A DNA stretch of 64,000 nucleotides from Diphasiastrum complanatum (GCA_029204225.1 CM055092.1:68476821-68540820), one strand, 5' to 3'. Shown: positions 11,612-24,330, counted from the first letter of the stretch. Notes: generated by a model from the letters alone, not told the origin. Made by a program: numbers and translations.

Positions 11612-12751
11612 GTTTGGATTATTCTCCTTCTTACTAATCGACTAATCGGTTTTAATCTTCATCCTTTGTTTATCCAGTTCTGTGAGTTTTTTTGTGTTTT
11701 TATACAGTCTGTAGAATCACAAGTGTTTATACATAGTCTGTAGAAATACATGGAGTTTGACAACATTATTGTCTTTTAAGCATTTTTTGCTTGTCAAGAA
11801 TTGCGAGTAAATATGCAGTGTCGCATTTTTTGCATTTTGCAAAGTGCCTCAAATGTTAAGGAAATGACTTTGGCAATGTGTGGGGCAACCCTAAATCAGA
11901 TTTAAGGACATTGTTGGGTTTTTCGCAAAATGCTGACACTGTCGCTTTTTTTGTGACACCTTCGGCTGTGGCAATTTTAGTTCATTTCTGTAGAGTGATA
12001 GTTTTGGTTCATTTATGAAAACAAACTATTTACAGCCATTTTCCATCCCTTATCAGCAATCAATTTCTGAGAAGGAACTGGATGGATGCCAGCGGACACC
12101 AGCCAACTGGCGATCGCATATGACGACCTAATTGCTTAGTATATGTAGTTGTTCATATTCATACATTATCAATGAAGAAGCATTTGAATAGTTAGCTCTC
12201 TCTCTCTCAAGCCTGCAAGCTTGAATACTCTTGAGCATTCTAGCTCACTTCTTGGAGTTGTTTTAGAGATTGCTATTGCGCTTACTGCTTATAAGCATTG
12301 CGCTTAATTCAGACTTTTATTTCTAGCCGCTCAGAGATAGCATAGAGTACGAGGCTTCGATCCGCAACTTATTGTACTCATTTACTTTTGTTTCATTTTC
12401 ATACTGAATCAGTACTATCTTTTATTGTGTTCAACTTCATCTCATAATGTATGCGTTTCTGTAGTTCTTCGCAACTAATTATTTGTCTAGTAATTCGCGA
12501 CAATTTATTTGTCTGATAATTCATTGCATGTAGTATTGATGATTCCAAAGTTAGTTACTATAAGATCAAACGTGATTTCTATCACTATTGTTTTTTTTGA
12601 AATTGATAGGCGTAGTGGCATGCATAGACAAAGAGAAAGATAGTTTATTCTACTATGCACAAAAAGTTTTCTTTCTAGACGTCTGAATTATTTTCGTTCG
12701 AGTTTGTTTCTTTTTGAGTTCGACCTATCTTTTACACACCTCGTTCCGACA
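11612..12751 (+). repeat. Copia-2 5' LTR
   Basis: Aligns with 16903-18167 over its full length and ends CGTTCCGACA at the primer site. It contains a short CT run of 13 bases (12196-12208), where the 3' LTR has 139. It also contains a GCGACTAATTATTTGTC-like motif in two related copies (12470-12530). Confidence 0.9.
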
Positions 12752-12766
12752 TGGTATCAGAGTGGT
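12752..12766 (+). other. Copia-2 primer binding site
   Basis: TGGTATCAGAGTGGT directly follows the 5' LTR. It is the initiator-Met-tRNA type, and TGGTATCAGAGCA occurs again about 40 bases further on (near 12793). The leader to 13087 is rich in GATATC-like repeats and is otherwise empty. Confidence 0.88.
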
Positions 12767-13087
12767 ATCACTACTTCTTTATCTGATATTGACATGGTAT
12801 CAGAGCATACCTACATGATATCATAGATTCTATCATAGTATCAGTGCTAGATCACTATTTCCTTTATCTGAACCACCCCGGTATCAAACATGTGATCTCT
12901 GTCAGGGCCTATTGATACTATTTCGATATCAGAACAAAAGCTCTAATACTTGATATCTTTCAAGATATCAGATTGATATCATATTCTTCAGTTCCTTTCA
13001 ACCTTTTAGTATCAAAAAATTGATTTCCTCTTGTTGGCATTACTACATCTTAGCGTCATTGATATAATCGACAAACTAAGTTCCATA

Positions 13088-13680
13088 TGGATTCTCAAAG
13101 TAAAGTTGGTCTTATTGCAGACAAGCTAAATGGATCCAATTATCATTTGTGAAAATTTAAGATGATGACCTTTCTAATCGCCAACGAGTTATGGGATGTT
13201 ATTATAGGTACAGAAGTAAAATCTGAAGACGACACAGTAGACTCAAAGTGGAAATTGAAGGATGGTAAAGCTTTCATGCTTATTATCCTCAATATATCAG
13301 ATACACAGATTGGACACATAGCTGAAGCTAAAACTTCAAAAGACGTTTGGGACATCCTGAACTCACTATATGACGTGAGGGACGTAACTACTAAGTTACA
13401 TCTACAAAGAAAATTCTTCACATTCAAGATGTCTAATGGCGATCCTCTTCAGAGTCACATTAACCAGTTTAAGAATCTCTTGCAACAGATGGCCATTGTT
13501 GGATCAGTCATAGACGATCAAGACGCAATTATGACATTGCTTTCAAGCTTGCCCTCTACATATGAGAACTAGGTCGTATCGACACACTTAGATTAACACT
13601 TACTAGAGTTATCACTATGTTGCTACAAGAAGACAATAAAAAACGTCAAGACACTTTGTCTACTTCCTCCTCTCAGGATC
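13088..13680 (+). pseudogene. Copia-2 gag (UBN2 family)
   Basis: ATG 13088 opens MDSQSKVGLIADKLNG, the usual gag start. KFKMMTFLI, KWKLKDGKAF, VWDILNSLYD, TKLHLQRKFF and IMTLLSSLP follow, all UBN2 landmarks. Two tryptophan positions are stops: TGA just before KFKMM (near 13151) and TAG after STYEN (13570). These are single-base changes from TGG. Otherwise the frame is open for about 136 codons. Gag would form the particle, but this copy cannot give a full-length protein without readthrough. Confidence 0.88.
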
Positions 13681-13683
13681 TAT

Positions 13684-15180
13684 ATGTCAACAAAGGCTCT
13701 AAGTGACAGAAGCAAAAAAGCTCCAAAACGGCTGCAACGAATAAAAAACAAACTCAAAGTCAAGAACAATCATCAAATCCACAGTCTAAGAAGAAGATGT
13801 TTTACATGTATTGCAAGCGCAATAATCATGAGATCAAGGATGGCCAAATTCTCTAAGCAAAGCATGCAGCCAAACAACCTGATCAACAAGCAAACACAGT
13901 TTCATCATTTTCCCAGGTCGAAGTGGATGAAGGCGCATTCATGGTCAAAGATCAAAGCGCATTTTTGAATGATTCATGGTTTCTGGATTCTGGAGCAACT
14001 CAACACATGACCAATCAATGTGACATTTTCAACTCCTACACGCCTTACATCACGAAAAAATTTGTTCATCTTAGTGACAGTAGTACTCATACCATTGAAG
14101 GTGAAGGTACTGTAAGATTGCGATTCCAGCATAATCAAAGGCCTTATATGTTCCTAAACTCTCTACAAATCTGTTATTAGTAAGTAAAATTACAGATTTA
14201 GGTCATAAGGTAGAGTTTGAGTCTGATCAATGCAGAATTATCGATAGGAGTAATAAGATCCTTGCACTCGGCAAGAGGCATGGATACTTATACAGATTGG
14301 CACATTGTTATTCTAAGTTTAGTCAGGCCAGTCGATCTCCCTATCTGCCATAGCTACATCTTTGGAAAACAAGCTTGGATTTCTTTTAGATCAAACCATA
14401 GGCATGCAGCAAAAGGTCTGTTAGATGTTGTTCATATAGATATATGTGGACCTATGCAAACTCCTTTATTGCTTGATGCAAAGTATTTCATTTCTTTTAT
14501 TGATGAATTCTCCAAAAGAATAGCTGTTTATTTCATTAAACAGAAATCAGAGACTTTCATCAAATTCAGACAATTTAAAGAGTGTGCTAAGAATCAAACT
14601 GGCAAACGAATCAAAGCACTGAGGTCAGATTATGGGGGATAATACATCTCCACCAAATTCAAGGAGTATTGCCTTAAAACGACATTGAACAACAATACAT
14701 TACTCCTATTCGCCTCAGTCAAATGGCCTTGTTGAGAGAAAGAACAGAATCTTAGTTGAATCGGCAAAGTGCATCTTATCACATGTGACACTTCCGAAGT
14801 GCTTCTGGGCTGAAGCTATTTCACAGACCTATATTCAGAACAGATGTCCTACTAAAGGTCTCTCAGACAAAACACCATTCGAAGTTTGGATAAGTACCAA
14901 ACCTTCTTTATCAAACTTACGAGTTTTTGGATGTATAGCTTTTGCACAAATTCCTCATGATCTCAGGAAGAAACTCAACTTCCAGAGTATCAAATGTGTT
15001 TTCATCAGCTACACTACTTGAGATCAAGCCTACAAGTTGTTCGATCCCATGGAGTCAAATATATTCACTAGCCGGGATGTCATCTTCATCGAAGATCAGT
15101 TTCAAGACCTCAAAGGAAAAGACAGTCCCCATGTAGCTGACCTTTCAGATTCTCCTGACACATTGAACTTTCCAATTCCT
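13684..15180 (+). pseudogene. Copia-2 zinc knuckle, protease and integrase
   Basis: A decayed knuckle (YCKRNNHEIKDG) near 13815 is followed by a protease with intact WFLDSGATQHMT near 13978, then a pre-integrase part. The integrase core has HIDICGPM (first aspartate, near 14435), LRSDYGG (second aspartate) and a glutamate-side region near 14730, followed by CFWAEAIS and FGCIAFAQI. The frame shifts near 13680, 14175, 14640 and 14700. A stop splits the C-terminal linker near 15019, before DQAYKLFDP. Integrase would insert the cDNA, but this copy is broken. Confidence 0.85.
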
Positions 15181-15359
15181 TAGTCGACTATTCTCATTGT
15201 AGCTCCAAGCTCTTCTACTTTTGACAAACAACAAATCAACGGTGAATCGAAAGATGATGAAGTTGCAGATCAACAACTATAGTATGATGGAAACGATCAA
15301 CTTCCTCTATTACCCAAAAGATCATCAAGGTATATCAACAAGTCTGCAGCCTATCTTGT

Positions 15360-16895
15360 TCAGGAACCAACGCCTGTCCAAGAGGCACTCAATAAGCCTG
15401 ATTCAGATCTCTGGAAAGAAGCTATGGATAAAGAGTATTCATTTCTTATCAAAAACCAGACATGGACAATTGTCAAATTACCTGCTAGCAGAAATGTAGC
15501 TGATTGCAAATGAATTTTCAAAGTGAATTACAATGTAGATGGAAGCATCAATAGGAGAAAGGCACGACTTCTTGCCAGAGGATTTTCTCAGCTATACAAC
15601 GTCGATTACACTGAGACCTTCAGTCCAGTAGTCAAGCATTCTTCTATTTGACTTTTGTTATCATTTGCCACTGTAGCAGATTTGGAAAGACATCAAATAA
15701 ATGTATAGACAACATATCTCAATGGAGTTATCGAAGAAAACATTTACATAGTGCAACCCAAAGGTTATATTATCGAGGGTAAACACAATCATGTGCGTAA
15801 ACTCCATAAGGCACTTTATGGCTTGAAGCAATCTGCTCGAGCATGGTTTCAAAGGATCAATACTTTCTTTATTGATCATGGCTACACACCTAGCTCTTCA
15901 GATTCAAATGTTTACTTCAAAGCAATGCAGCAGTCTTTCTCATTATCACTTTATACGTGGACAACAGTACGGATCTGATAAAAGAGGCCAAGACAATGCT
16001 ATCTTTCGAATTCGACATGACCAATCTGGGTGAAGCTCATTTTTGTCTTGGTATACATTACACAACAGAGGTACATCTACAACATGTTAGTCAGATATAA
16101 TCTGATTAATTGCAAGTTAGCTCTCTCACCAATGAAACCAGGTTTTAAATTGTCAAAGGACCAGTGTCCCCAAACAATTCATGAAAAGCAGCAGATGCAT
16201 GAGTATCCTTACCATTCTATTATAGGATCTCTTATGTACGCCATGATCTGTACCAGGCCAGACATTTGTAGTCAGCTCTCTCAGTCAGTTTGTGACTAAT
16301 CTTGGTGTAACACATTGGAAGGCTCTTATCAGAGTCATGAGATATCTTCGAGATACTATGGACTTTTGCATTTGTTATGGAGCAGTCGGCAACGACAAAT
16401 CTAATTTACTCAGTGGTTACACAGATGCAAGTTGGGAAGGAGATGTAGACACTCGTAAATCCACTTCCGGATTTACATTCTTCCTCAACAATGGTCCAAT
16501 TTCTTGGAACAGTCGCAAGCAATCTTTGATAGCTCTATCTTCCACTGAATCAGAGTATATTGTAGCCTCTTAAGCTAGAAAGGAAGCAATTCGGTTTAGA
16601 AACTTACTCTTAGATATCAGGTCTGAATCAATGAGCTCCAACGACATTATTTTGTGATATTCAAAGTGTCATTGCTTTATCAGCCAACCCTAGATTTCAT
16701 TCTAGGACTAAGCACATTGAACTGAAGTATCATTTCGTCAGAAGCAAAGTTCTCAACGAAGAGATCAGATTGCAGTATTGTAGAATGCAAGATATGACAA
16801 CAGATATTTTTACCAAAGCATTCAGTTTGGAAGCACACAAAAGATTTTGTGTAGAACTTGGTTTGAAGGTCAAGGCATTCAAGGATTCAGATTAA
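15360..16895 (+). pseudogene. Copia-2 reverse transcriptase and RNase H
   Basis: The RT begins with DLWKEAMDKEY and NQTWTIV (near 15410), then ARLLARGFSQ, YTETFSPVVK and KALYGLKQSARAWFQR. The catalytic YVDD box reads YVDN (near 15955), which would abolish polymerase activity, and a frameshift precedes it. RNase H has GYTDASWEGD, STSGFTFFL and STESEY (to about 16570). The last frame ends FKDSD just before the polypurine tract. Stops at tryptophan positions (for example before IFKVNY, near 15511) and frameshifts near 15950, 16030 and 16290 make it non-functional. Confidence 0.88.
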
Positions 16896-16902
16896 GGGGA
16901 AG
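16894..16902 (+). other. Copia-2 polypurine tract
   Basis: AAGGGGAAG lies directly before the 3' LTR, where plus-strand DNA synthesis is primed. Confidence 0.85.
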
Positions 16903-18167
<1,265 letters not shown>

Positions 18168-18426
18168 GGGGGCTGTCAAAAAAATCGAAAACCATATTTG
18201 TATAGAAGAAATATGTTGATATGTAACAGCGACATGTGGTAGAATTGTATAATCCCATAACATACTGTGGGTTTTTAACACAGCCCATCTATGATAACCC
18301 TATCACCTACCAAAAAATTTACATTGCTTTGAATTTTTTAGATTTCAAAAATTTTGCAACCTCCTTGAATTTCATGTTTTCGACAAATGGTAAAAAAATT
18401 TAAACTCTTTTAGCTCGTGTGTGAAA

Positions 18427-18439
18427 AAGAAGAAGAAGA

Positions 18440-18535
<96 letters not shown>

Positions 18536-18573
18536 ATATGTAATCTTAATTATGTAATTTTGTTTTTTAAGTG

Positions 18574-18629
<56 letters not shown>

Positions 18630-18646
18630 CTCATATATATTTACTG

Positions 18647-18690
<44 letters not shown>
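18427..18690 (+). repeat. Compound microsatellite GAA/GA/TA/CA
   Basis: In order: (GAA)n about 18427-18442, (GA)n 18443-18531, (AT)n about 18574-18628 and (CA)n 18660-18688. A TATATATG-rich spacer lies between them. Confidence 0.97.
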
Positions 18691-18693
<3 letters not shown>

Positions 18694-18799
18694 AAGAGTG
18701 CCCATCGTTGACGGGCAATGGAGGCCGATCTAGGTGGTGGTCAATGATTTGAATCATGGCCGATCTCACACATCTTGCATCTCGAATCTCAAATATCTA

Positions 18800-18995
18800 A
18801 TATGTATGTGTGTGTATTCATGAGAGTGCATATATCTATGCATGCGTATATGTATGAGTGAGAGGGTTCATGTATGAGTGAGAGTGTGCATGTGTGTGTG
18901 CATGTGTACATGTATGTGTATGTACATGCATGTGCATGTGCAATGTGTACATGTATGCGTATGTGTGAGAATGTGTGTACATGTATGTGTATGTT
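18800..18995 (+). repeat. TG/TATG-rich low-complexity tract
   Basis: Irregular repeats of TGTATG, TGCATG and GTGTG. Open frames across it are low-complexity artefacts. 18996-19264 has no gene. Confidence 0.8.
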
Positions 18996-19264
18996 CTATA
19001 CGTACATTTCAGAAGACCATGCTCTGAATTTCAAAAAATTTAAAATGTGGTTTACAATCACATGCAATGCAAACTTCAAAAGATTAGCCACTTTGAGCTA
19101 TTTATGCGTACAAACATGTAAAGCCATTCTATGTGTAGAATATAAGTAAAACCACATATTTACTATGAAAAATGTGTGAAAGATGCATTAGTATGGGAAC
19201 AACATTGAGTTGAGTGCAAATCAATCAAGAAAGGAAAACATTCCACATACATAAAATTTAAAAA

Positions 19265-20441
19265 AATGAATCTATTATATTTTTAGTGAAAACGTCACCC
19301 GGAAGCTGCTCACAACAAGCCTCACATTGATCTCATCCACATATTTGTTCAATGGGGTCAATATTGCACGACTCCTCAAAAACTCATCATCCTTAAAATG
19401 TCGTGCAACATCAAGAAATGTGAATGAAATCAATTCGCCCACATCACGCGTCCTTAGGCACATGCCCTCTAGCAGGGAAATTAGGTCCAAATCACGATGC
19501 ACAAATGTGGGCTCACGACCATCTCCCCCACTCAACAAATAATCTGCAAACCTCAACTACTCATCCTTATCGCCACCCTCCACGCCCATGACGTGCATGT
19601 TCTTTGTCAATTTGTGCACCTCCATGTGTTTCCACAAACGTGAACACTTCAGCGAAGCGTTGACAATCTGCGCCCGACTACCATGCGGTACCATTGTAGA
19701 ATCTATCAAAAATCACCCCCGAAAACAACTGGAACTCCTCCAAATGGAGCATCAATACTCAATATATCTCATAGAGATCGATCTACACACTCTATAGCAT
19801 ACTTAGGCGCCATGGGAGCCTCATCCCAAATGATCAGGTGACATGCCATCAAAAGCGTAAACGCAGATTGCTTAGAAATGTTGCATGTCGAGCTCTCATT
19901 CAATTCCGTCGGAGAAATTTTAAACCGAGAGTGTGCGGTCCTACCACCTTTCATAAACAGTGCAACAATCCCACGCGATGCACCAGCCAATGCTATTCAC
20001 CCTTGTGCGCGCACGTACGACAACATGACACTATATAGGTGCGTCTTGCTTGTACCACCTGGACCATCTACAAAAAAACACTCCACCCACTCTCTGAACA
20101 ACATCCTCAAATACTACACAGTCGAAAATCTTTCGCTAATCCACGTTCAATCTCTCAATGTCAACTTCAACCTCTAAAGGGTTCTCGTCGACAAACATCT
20201 CCTCGCGAAACAATGGAGATAAACCAAAATCGACATTGGGGACCCAAAACCCAAAATTTACCAACGACTTTCCAATTGTCTATATGTGCGACTCCACATC
20301 AAGAACAGCTGTTTCTACTAAAGCCCGACTCACAGAAATGGTCTCGCACATTATTGGTTGTCCCAACTCATGCGCATAATCCTCAACTGAATGCAGCTCT
20401 ATGCTCCTCCAGAGCTCCAGTGGGTCAGAAGGGGCACATGT
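19265..20441 (-). pseudogene. Helitron PIF1-type helicase, C-terminal half
   Basis: On the minus strand from about 20490 down: DPLELW, then a Walker A region GPGGTSKTHLY (near 20040-20070, with serine where glycine is usual), GGRTAHSRFKI, a Walker B LIIWDEAPM (about 19820), VFGGDF (about 19730), FADYLLSGGDG and finally RAILTPLNKYVDEIN (about 19340), where it is cut off. This order is that of the PIF1-like 5'-to-3' DNA helicase of Helitron Rep-Hel proteins, which unwind DNA for rolling-circle transposition. Stops and frameshifts occur near 20035, 19795, 19730 and 19560. The N-terminal part of the same gene lies at 28123-29300, separated by the Gypsy insertion. Confidence 0.88.
20437..20441 (+). 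other. Target site duplication CATGT (left)
   Basis: CATGT at 20437-20441 repeats at 28123-28127 directly outside the Gypsy LTR ends. Confidence 0.9.
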
Positions 20442-21184
20442 TGTAGTGGCTTTCTTTCCTTGCCTAACCTGAATCCAAGATCTAGTCAATCTAGCATCAT
20501 ACAGATGGAATTAGTTGTCACGCGTAAGTTCGTTCCCATGAGAGCGATAGTTTAGTTCAGATTTCAGCATGAATGGAAGATCTAAATCTAACTCTACATC
20601 CATTAACCCTACTCATTAACACTAAGATCCATTAACACTACGATCCACAACACAGATAGCTTACTCTTTCTCTCTCTCTCTCTTTCTCTCTCATAAAAAG
20701 TATAATAACACTCAATCCCAATAACATTCAGATCCAACAATAAGAGAAAGCATGAGAGACGGAGAAGGAAAGAAGAAGAGCAAGGACAGTCATCAATCCA
20801 TTTTTGAAGAGAACCAATCTGCTTTATTGAAATGAAGAAATGAACATGAGGAGCAGCTCGAGTTGGTCCCTTCTTATAGTAGAGAGGAGGATCCTGGCCT
20901 CTAAATCCTATTGGTCCAATCTTGTCTCTCTTTTTATTCAAATTAAAAAAAGTGTGAGAACCATCAAAATTGGAGGGAAACCCAACTTTATTCACTAACT
21001 TGACATTTAGGCCCTGCGTCATTAAAAGTCCCGCAAAAAGGCCTAAAGTCCTTTTATTGAGTTTTAACTAATCAATCAAATAACTATGTGATCATCGGGT
21101 TGGACTTACACACGCAGGGTGCCAGGTCCCTCTCACTTATTAACTAGAGTTAGGGCTGCCTTGGGATTCGCAAACCCTCCAATA
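20442..21184 (-). repeat. Gypsy family-C LTR (3' LTR of G1)
   Basis: 743 bases, homologous to 43829-44556 and 60775-61506. On the plus strand it starts TGTAGTGG and ends CCCTCCAATA, where other copies end CCAACA, so the terminal TG has mutated to TA. It contains a CT-rich run near 20667-20692. Confidence 0.9.
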
Positions 21185-21408
21185 GTATCCCCCACCAAAA
21201 CTGGTGGCCGTCCCACGACACTTGCAATATGCAGTTATTGGGGACTTTTATTGGACTCGCGCCGAATCTTGATTAAATGGTACTGCACCTTCTCCATAAA
21301 GTCGAGGCGTGCAGTATTAAGATCCAAATTGTGTGGCAGAAAACAATGGTGGGCTCCGGCAATCCACTTGGAGGTTGTCCATCATGTGAAGCATGATTCC
21401 CAGGAGCC

Positions 21409-22122
21409 TCACATCATTGCCGCACGAAAATATAAATGAGCAACCGGCAGCTGATCTTTGATTTGCTCTGAGGCCATCAGCTTATTTGGATCGAATGCTA
21501 GAGGAGGGAGACAATCGTCCCATCTGGTTGCCACTGACGCCAACAGAGTTAGATCTTTAGCAAACATTGTCGATTGTCGCACCATTGGATCTGGAGAGTG
21601 GACATATTCTCTCTGATAGGCTTGTAAGGCACGGTGGAAATCCAGTGAGATTGTCCAGCTGTAGGGCTGATGGATGATTGGCCAATTGGGCGTATGGATG
21701 GTGATCTTGTCCATAGCCAATCCCAAATCTTTCCATTTATTTCTTTGCGGCATTGGCACGTAATAGGGATCTACCCGCAATTGGCGAGGGCTGGCGACGT
21801 AACTCCTAATTGATTCCGGAGTTTTTTCAAAAATAGTGATTCTCCATGTCGGCTGCTCTTTTAATACAGGTATTTTATCCAACTCTTTGCAGGCCTCTAT
21901 CTCAGAGGTCTTAAACTTCAGAACCCATCCACCACACGAGGACTCATGCGGATGTTGCTTTAAGAAGGTCTGGATCTGGTCCTCGACGTTGATGGGCCTT
22001 CTGAATAGAGGTGTGGTCCTTGATGAGGATGGACTTGCTTGTACTGCCGGTAAGATTGGCGGTTGTTCGGCTATGTCTGGAGCTCCCCCCTGGTCCATGC
22101 TCAAATCTAACCATGTATCCAT
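21409..22122 (-). pseudogene. Unnamed Gypsy 3' ORF, conserved C-terminal domain
   Basis: This 237-codon open frame is the best preserved part of the extra coding region. From its start it has a proline/serine-rich lead (about residues 10-45), then a folded-looking segment with EQPTWRITIF (about 87-96), YVASPRQLRVDPYYVPMPQR (about 107-126), NKWKDLGL, TPNWPI, and a terminal HLYFRAAMM. I do not recognise the domain. The same pattern (QPEWRNNVL, YLKAPAW, RVDPFYMPL, RRNPW and LYYRAAFM) occurs at 37380-37840 in an independent element, so it is a real conserved protein segment. The frame runs on from the coiled-coil part at 22153-22694. A role in particle structure or nucleic-acid binding is a guess only. 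Confidence 0.65.
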
Positions 22123-22152
22123 TGGTACAGCTTCTTGGCGCGGAGGGGAGAA

Positions 22153-22694
22153 TTACGGCATGACCAGTATGGGGATTTGTGGTCCGGCTTCCAACACTTG
22201 AGCGGATGCTTTTTCATAGGCGGTGATGGTCTCCTTAGCCTTTGCCAACTCAGTTGAAGCTGCTCCTTTGAATCTGTCAAAGCAGCCTTGAAATCTCTGA
22301 AGGGCCACTTTGTATGTCTCCACTTTCTTGAACAAATACGCAATCTCCGTCAGTGTGACCGGATGATCTGGTATTTGTGTTTGAAGATATGCATCACGTT
22401 CAAGGGTGGCGCATCCAATTCACCTTGAAGCCACGTGCGATCTTGTTCGGCCATCTGTAATTGACCGTTCAGCAGCTGCACCTGTTGCTTTGCATCCTGC
22501 ACGACCTTATCCACCTGATCATGTGCGGTTTTTCGAGCATTTTGCAGGTTGCTGATGTAGTCTTCCAAGCCATCATCTTGTTGCTGGGCCAACTTCTTTT
22601 TGGCTTCAGCCTTGTCTTCATGTTGTTTGGCAATCTTTAACTCTCGATCCAGCTGGACAATTTTTTGGCTGATCAGAGTGTTTTCGGACCCCAT
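22153..22694 (-). pseudogene. Unnamed Gypsy 3' ORF, coiled-coil segment
   Basis: The minus-strand frame 22694-22350 is dominated by charged and leucine/glutamine heptad-like sequence (LDRELKIAKQHEDKAEAKKK, VVQDAKQQVQLLNGQLQMAE). It then continues in another frame at 22343-22153 (KVETYKVALQRFQGCF, ASTELAKAKETITAYEKA). The two frames are separated by one small frameshift near 22345. This strongly suggests a long coiled coil, typical of oligomerising proteins. It sits directly N-terminal to the conserved domain at 21409-22122. Confidence 0.6.
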
Positions 22695-22944
22695 CTCGGA
22701 GATTCTCTACTCCATTTCCTTCTTCTTATCCAGCATAGACTGGATCAATTGCGCAAGGCTTGAAACCAAACCTAGAGCATCACTAGAATCGACGGTCGTG
22801 GAGGCGACAACAGCAGGAGGACCTAATGGTAGTGTCCTTGGTAGGCGTGGAATAGGTGCCACTAAATCTTCTTAAAAAATGTCCTCCTCTTCAAATCCCT
22901 CAAGCATTGTGGCGTCGAACTGTTTCGGTGATTTCACAGCTTTG

Positions 22945-23451
22945 TCAACCCTGAAGTGCGGCTGGGCTATCTTCTATGTGAGGTTGCTGGCTGACATCTT
23001 CAACACCAACAGTAGATTCATGGATATGTCCGAATCCTCTTCCAGGGGATTGGAGTTCAAAGGGCACAGGGCTCTGGAGCATTTCAAAAATTTCAGTGGC
23101 CCCAAGGGGGTCAGAATCATCGAACATATCCATAAAGAACTATGTGTTTGGTGAGGTGGCTTCGGTATGTGGAGGTGAGGCGGTCTGGGCAGCTGTGATA
23201 GGAATGGTAGGCCCAATGGTCACAAACTGTCCTTGAATGGAAGGAGAGGCAAGGGAAGCATCAGAGGTTGGGGGAATGGGAAGTTCAGTGTGAACAGCAG
23301 CAGGGGGTGGAAGCGCAGCTGACGAGGTATGCCTAGTGCGACGTCGTGACGCGGAAGGCGAGTCAGGAATAACGATCTCGCTGCATGGACGACTGTAGTG
23401 CAGGCATCCCAAAGGGAGCCGGGAACCATGACTAAGCTTCCCAGCCTTCAA
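22945..23451 (-). pseudogene. Unnamed Gypsy 3' ORF, Pro/Ser-rich N-terminal segment
   Basis: Frames 23451-23140 (PDSPSASRRRTRHTSS, ALPPPAAVHTELPIPP) and 23133-22945 (MDMFDDSDPLGATEIFEMLQ) are proline, serine and acidic rich, as in disordered linkers. Small frameshifts separate them from each other and from the coiled-coil part. No known domain is visible. Confidence 0.4.
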
Positions 23452-24070
23452 CTCTTGTCATCCAAACCCACTTGACATACAAGCAGCCAACTCGCCAACA
23501 ACGATCAGACTTAACCAACTTGAAGTTTTGAAAACCAACATTGAGATCCAACCTAGGCGCCATGCCAGATCGGGTGTCCCGATGTGGGTGACTTCCCTCC
23601 AAGCAAGCCGCCCGACATACATCAAACTTAACCAACTCGAAGCTTCGTTACAAACGAGTAACATCCATTCCAAGCAAGCGGTCTGACTTACATCAGACTT
23701 AACCAACTGAAAGCTTCGTCACGAGCGCTGGAAGCCAACCTGGCACCACGCCAGACTTGACAGCCATAAACAGGTAACTTCCACCCAAGCAAGCCATCCA
23801 ACTCAGCCGACAAGTTAGAGCCCGTTCCCCAAGAGCTTAACCCCTTCACATTCATGCAAGGAACACTCAGAACCACAAGTTGCGACAGATATGGAAACAA
23901 TCAGTTCCTGGACCAAATGGTCCCGACAGCATACCGCTGGCGCCACGGACCGAATGGTCCCGACGGCATACCGCTGGCGTCCCGGGATACGACCCTCAGC
24001 TATGTGCCAAGTTAAAAATTTGGAAGCGGCCTTACAACTGGCGCTTTTACCGAACACTGAAACCTAGAAG
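23440..24070 (-). repeat. Imperfect tandem repeats within G1
   Basis: A unit containing AGACTTAACCAACTNGAAG recurs at about 23507, 23606 and 23693 with CCAAGCAAGC blocks between. Then a 37-base unit beginning GGACC(A/G)AATGGTCCCGAC occurs twice (23910-23946 and 23947-23982). The second repeat contains the palindrome-like ATGGTCCC. The function is unknown. Confidence 0.75.
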
Positions 24071-24109
24071 GTAATCAGAGTCAGTTTGAGAAAAATCCCA
24101 CTTTATTGA

Positions 24110-24330
24110 TAAATCTGAGAAGGTTACATTTCAAGTGTGTGACCGACCCTAGTCTCCGGGGCGCTAGCATGCCAAGACGAGAGCCATGACAACATTCTAG
24201 CAAGGGAGGCTGAGACTTGGTTGGAGCTCGTCCTGAGTCGCAACCCGCACTCCCCTATAGTATTGGTGTGATTCGGCACCCCCCCTCATACCAAGCACTC
24301 TACCCAAGCTGGTAAAGCACATTTTTCTCT
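24110..24330 (-). mobile_element. Candidate tRNA-derived SINE
   Basis: On the minus strand, CAGCTTGGGTAGAGTGCTTGG near 24315 resembles the tRNA A-box region, and GGGTTGCGACTC near 24235 resembles a B box. About 110 further bases (to about 24120) could be the SINE body. I could not identify target duplications. A chance resemblance or another short repeat is possible. Confidence 0.35.

Noticed and set aside
20039-20446. 135-codon plus-strand frame over the Helitron helicase
   Set aside because: It is the shadow of the minus-strand PIF1 motifs, which are specific and in the right order.
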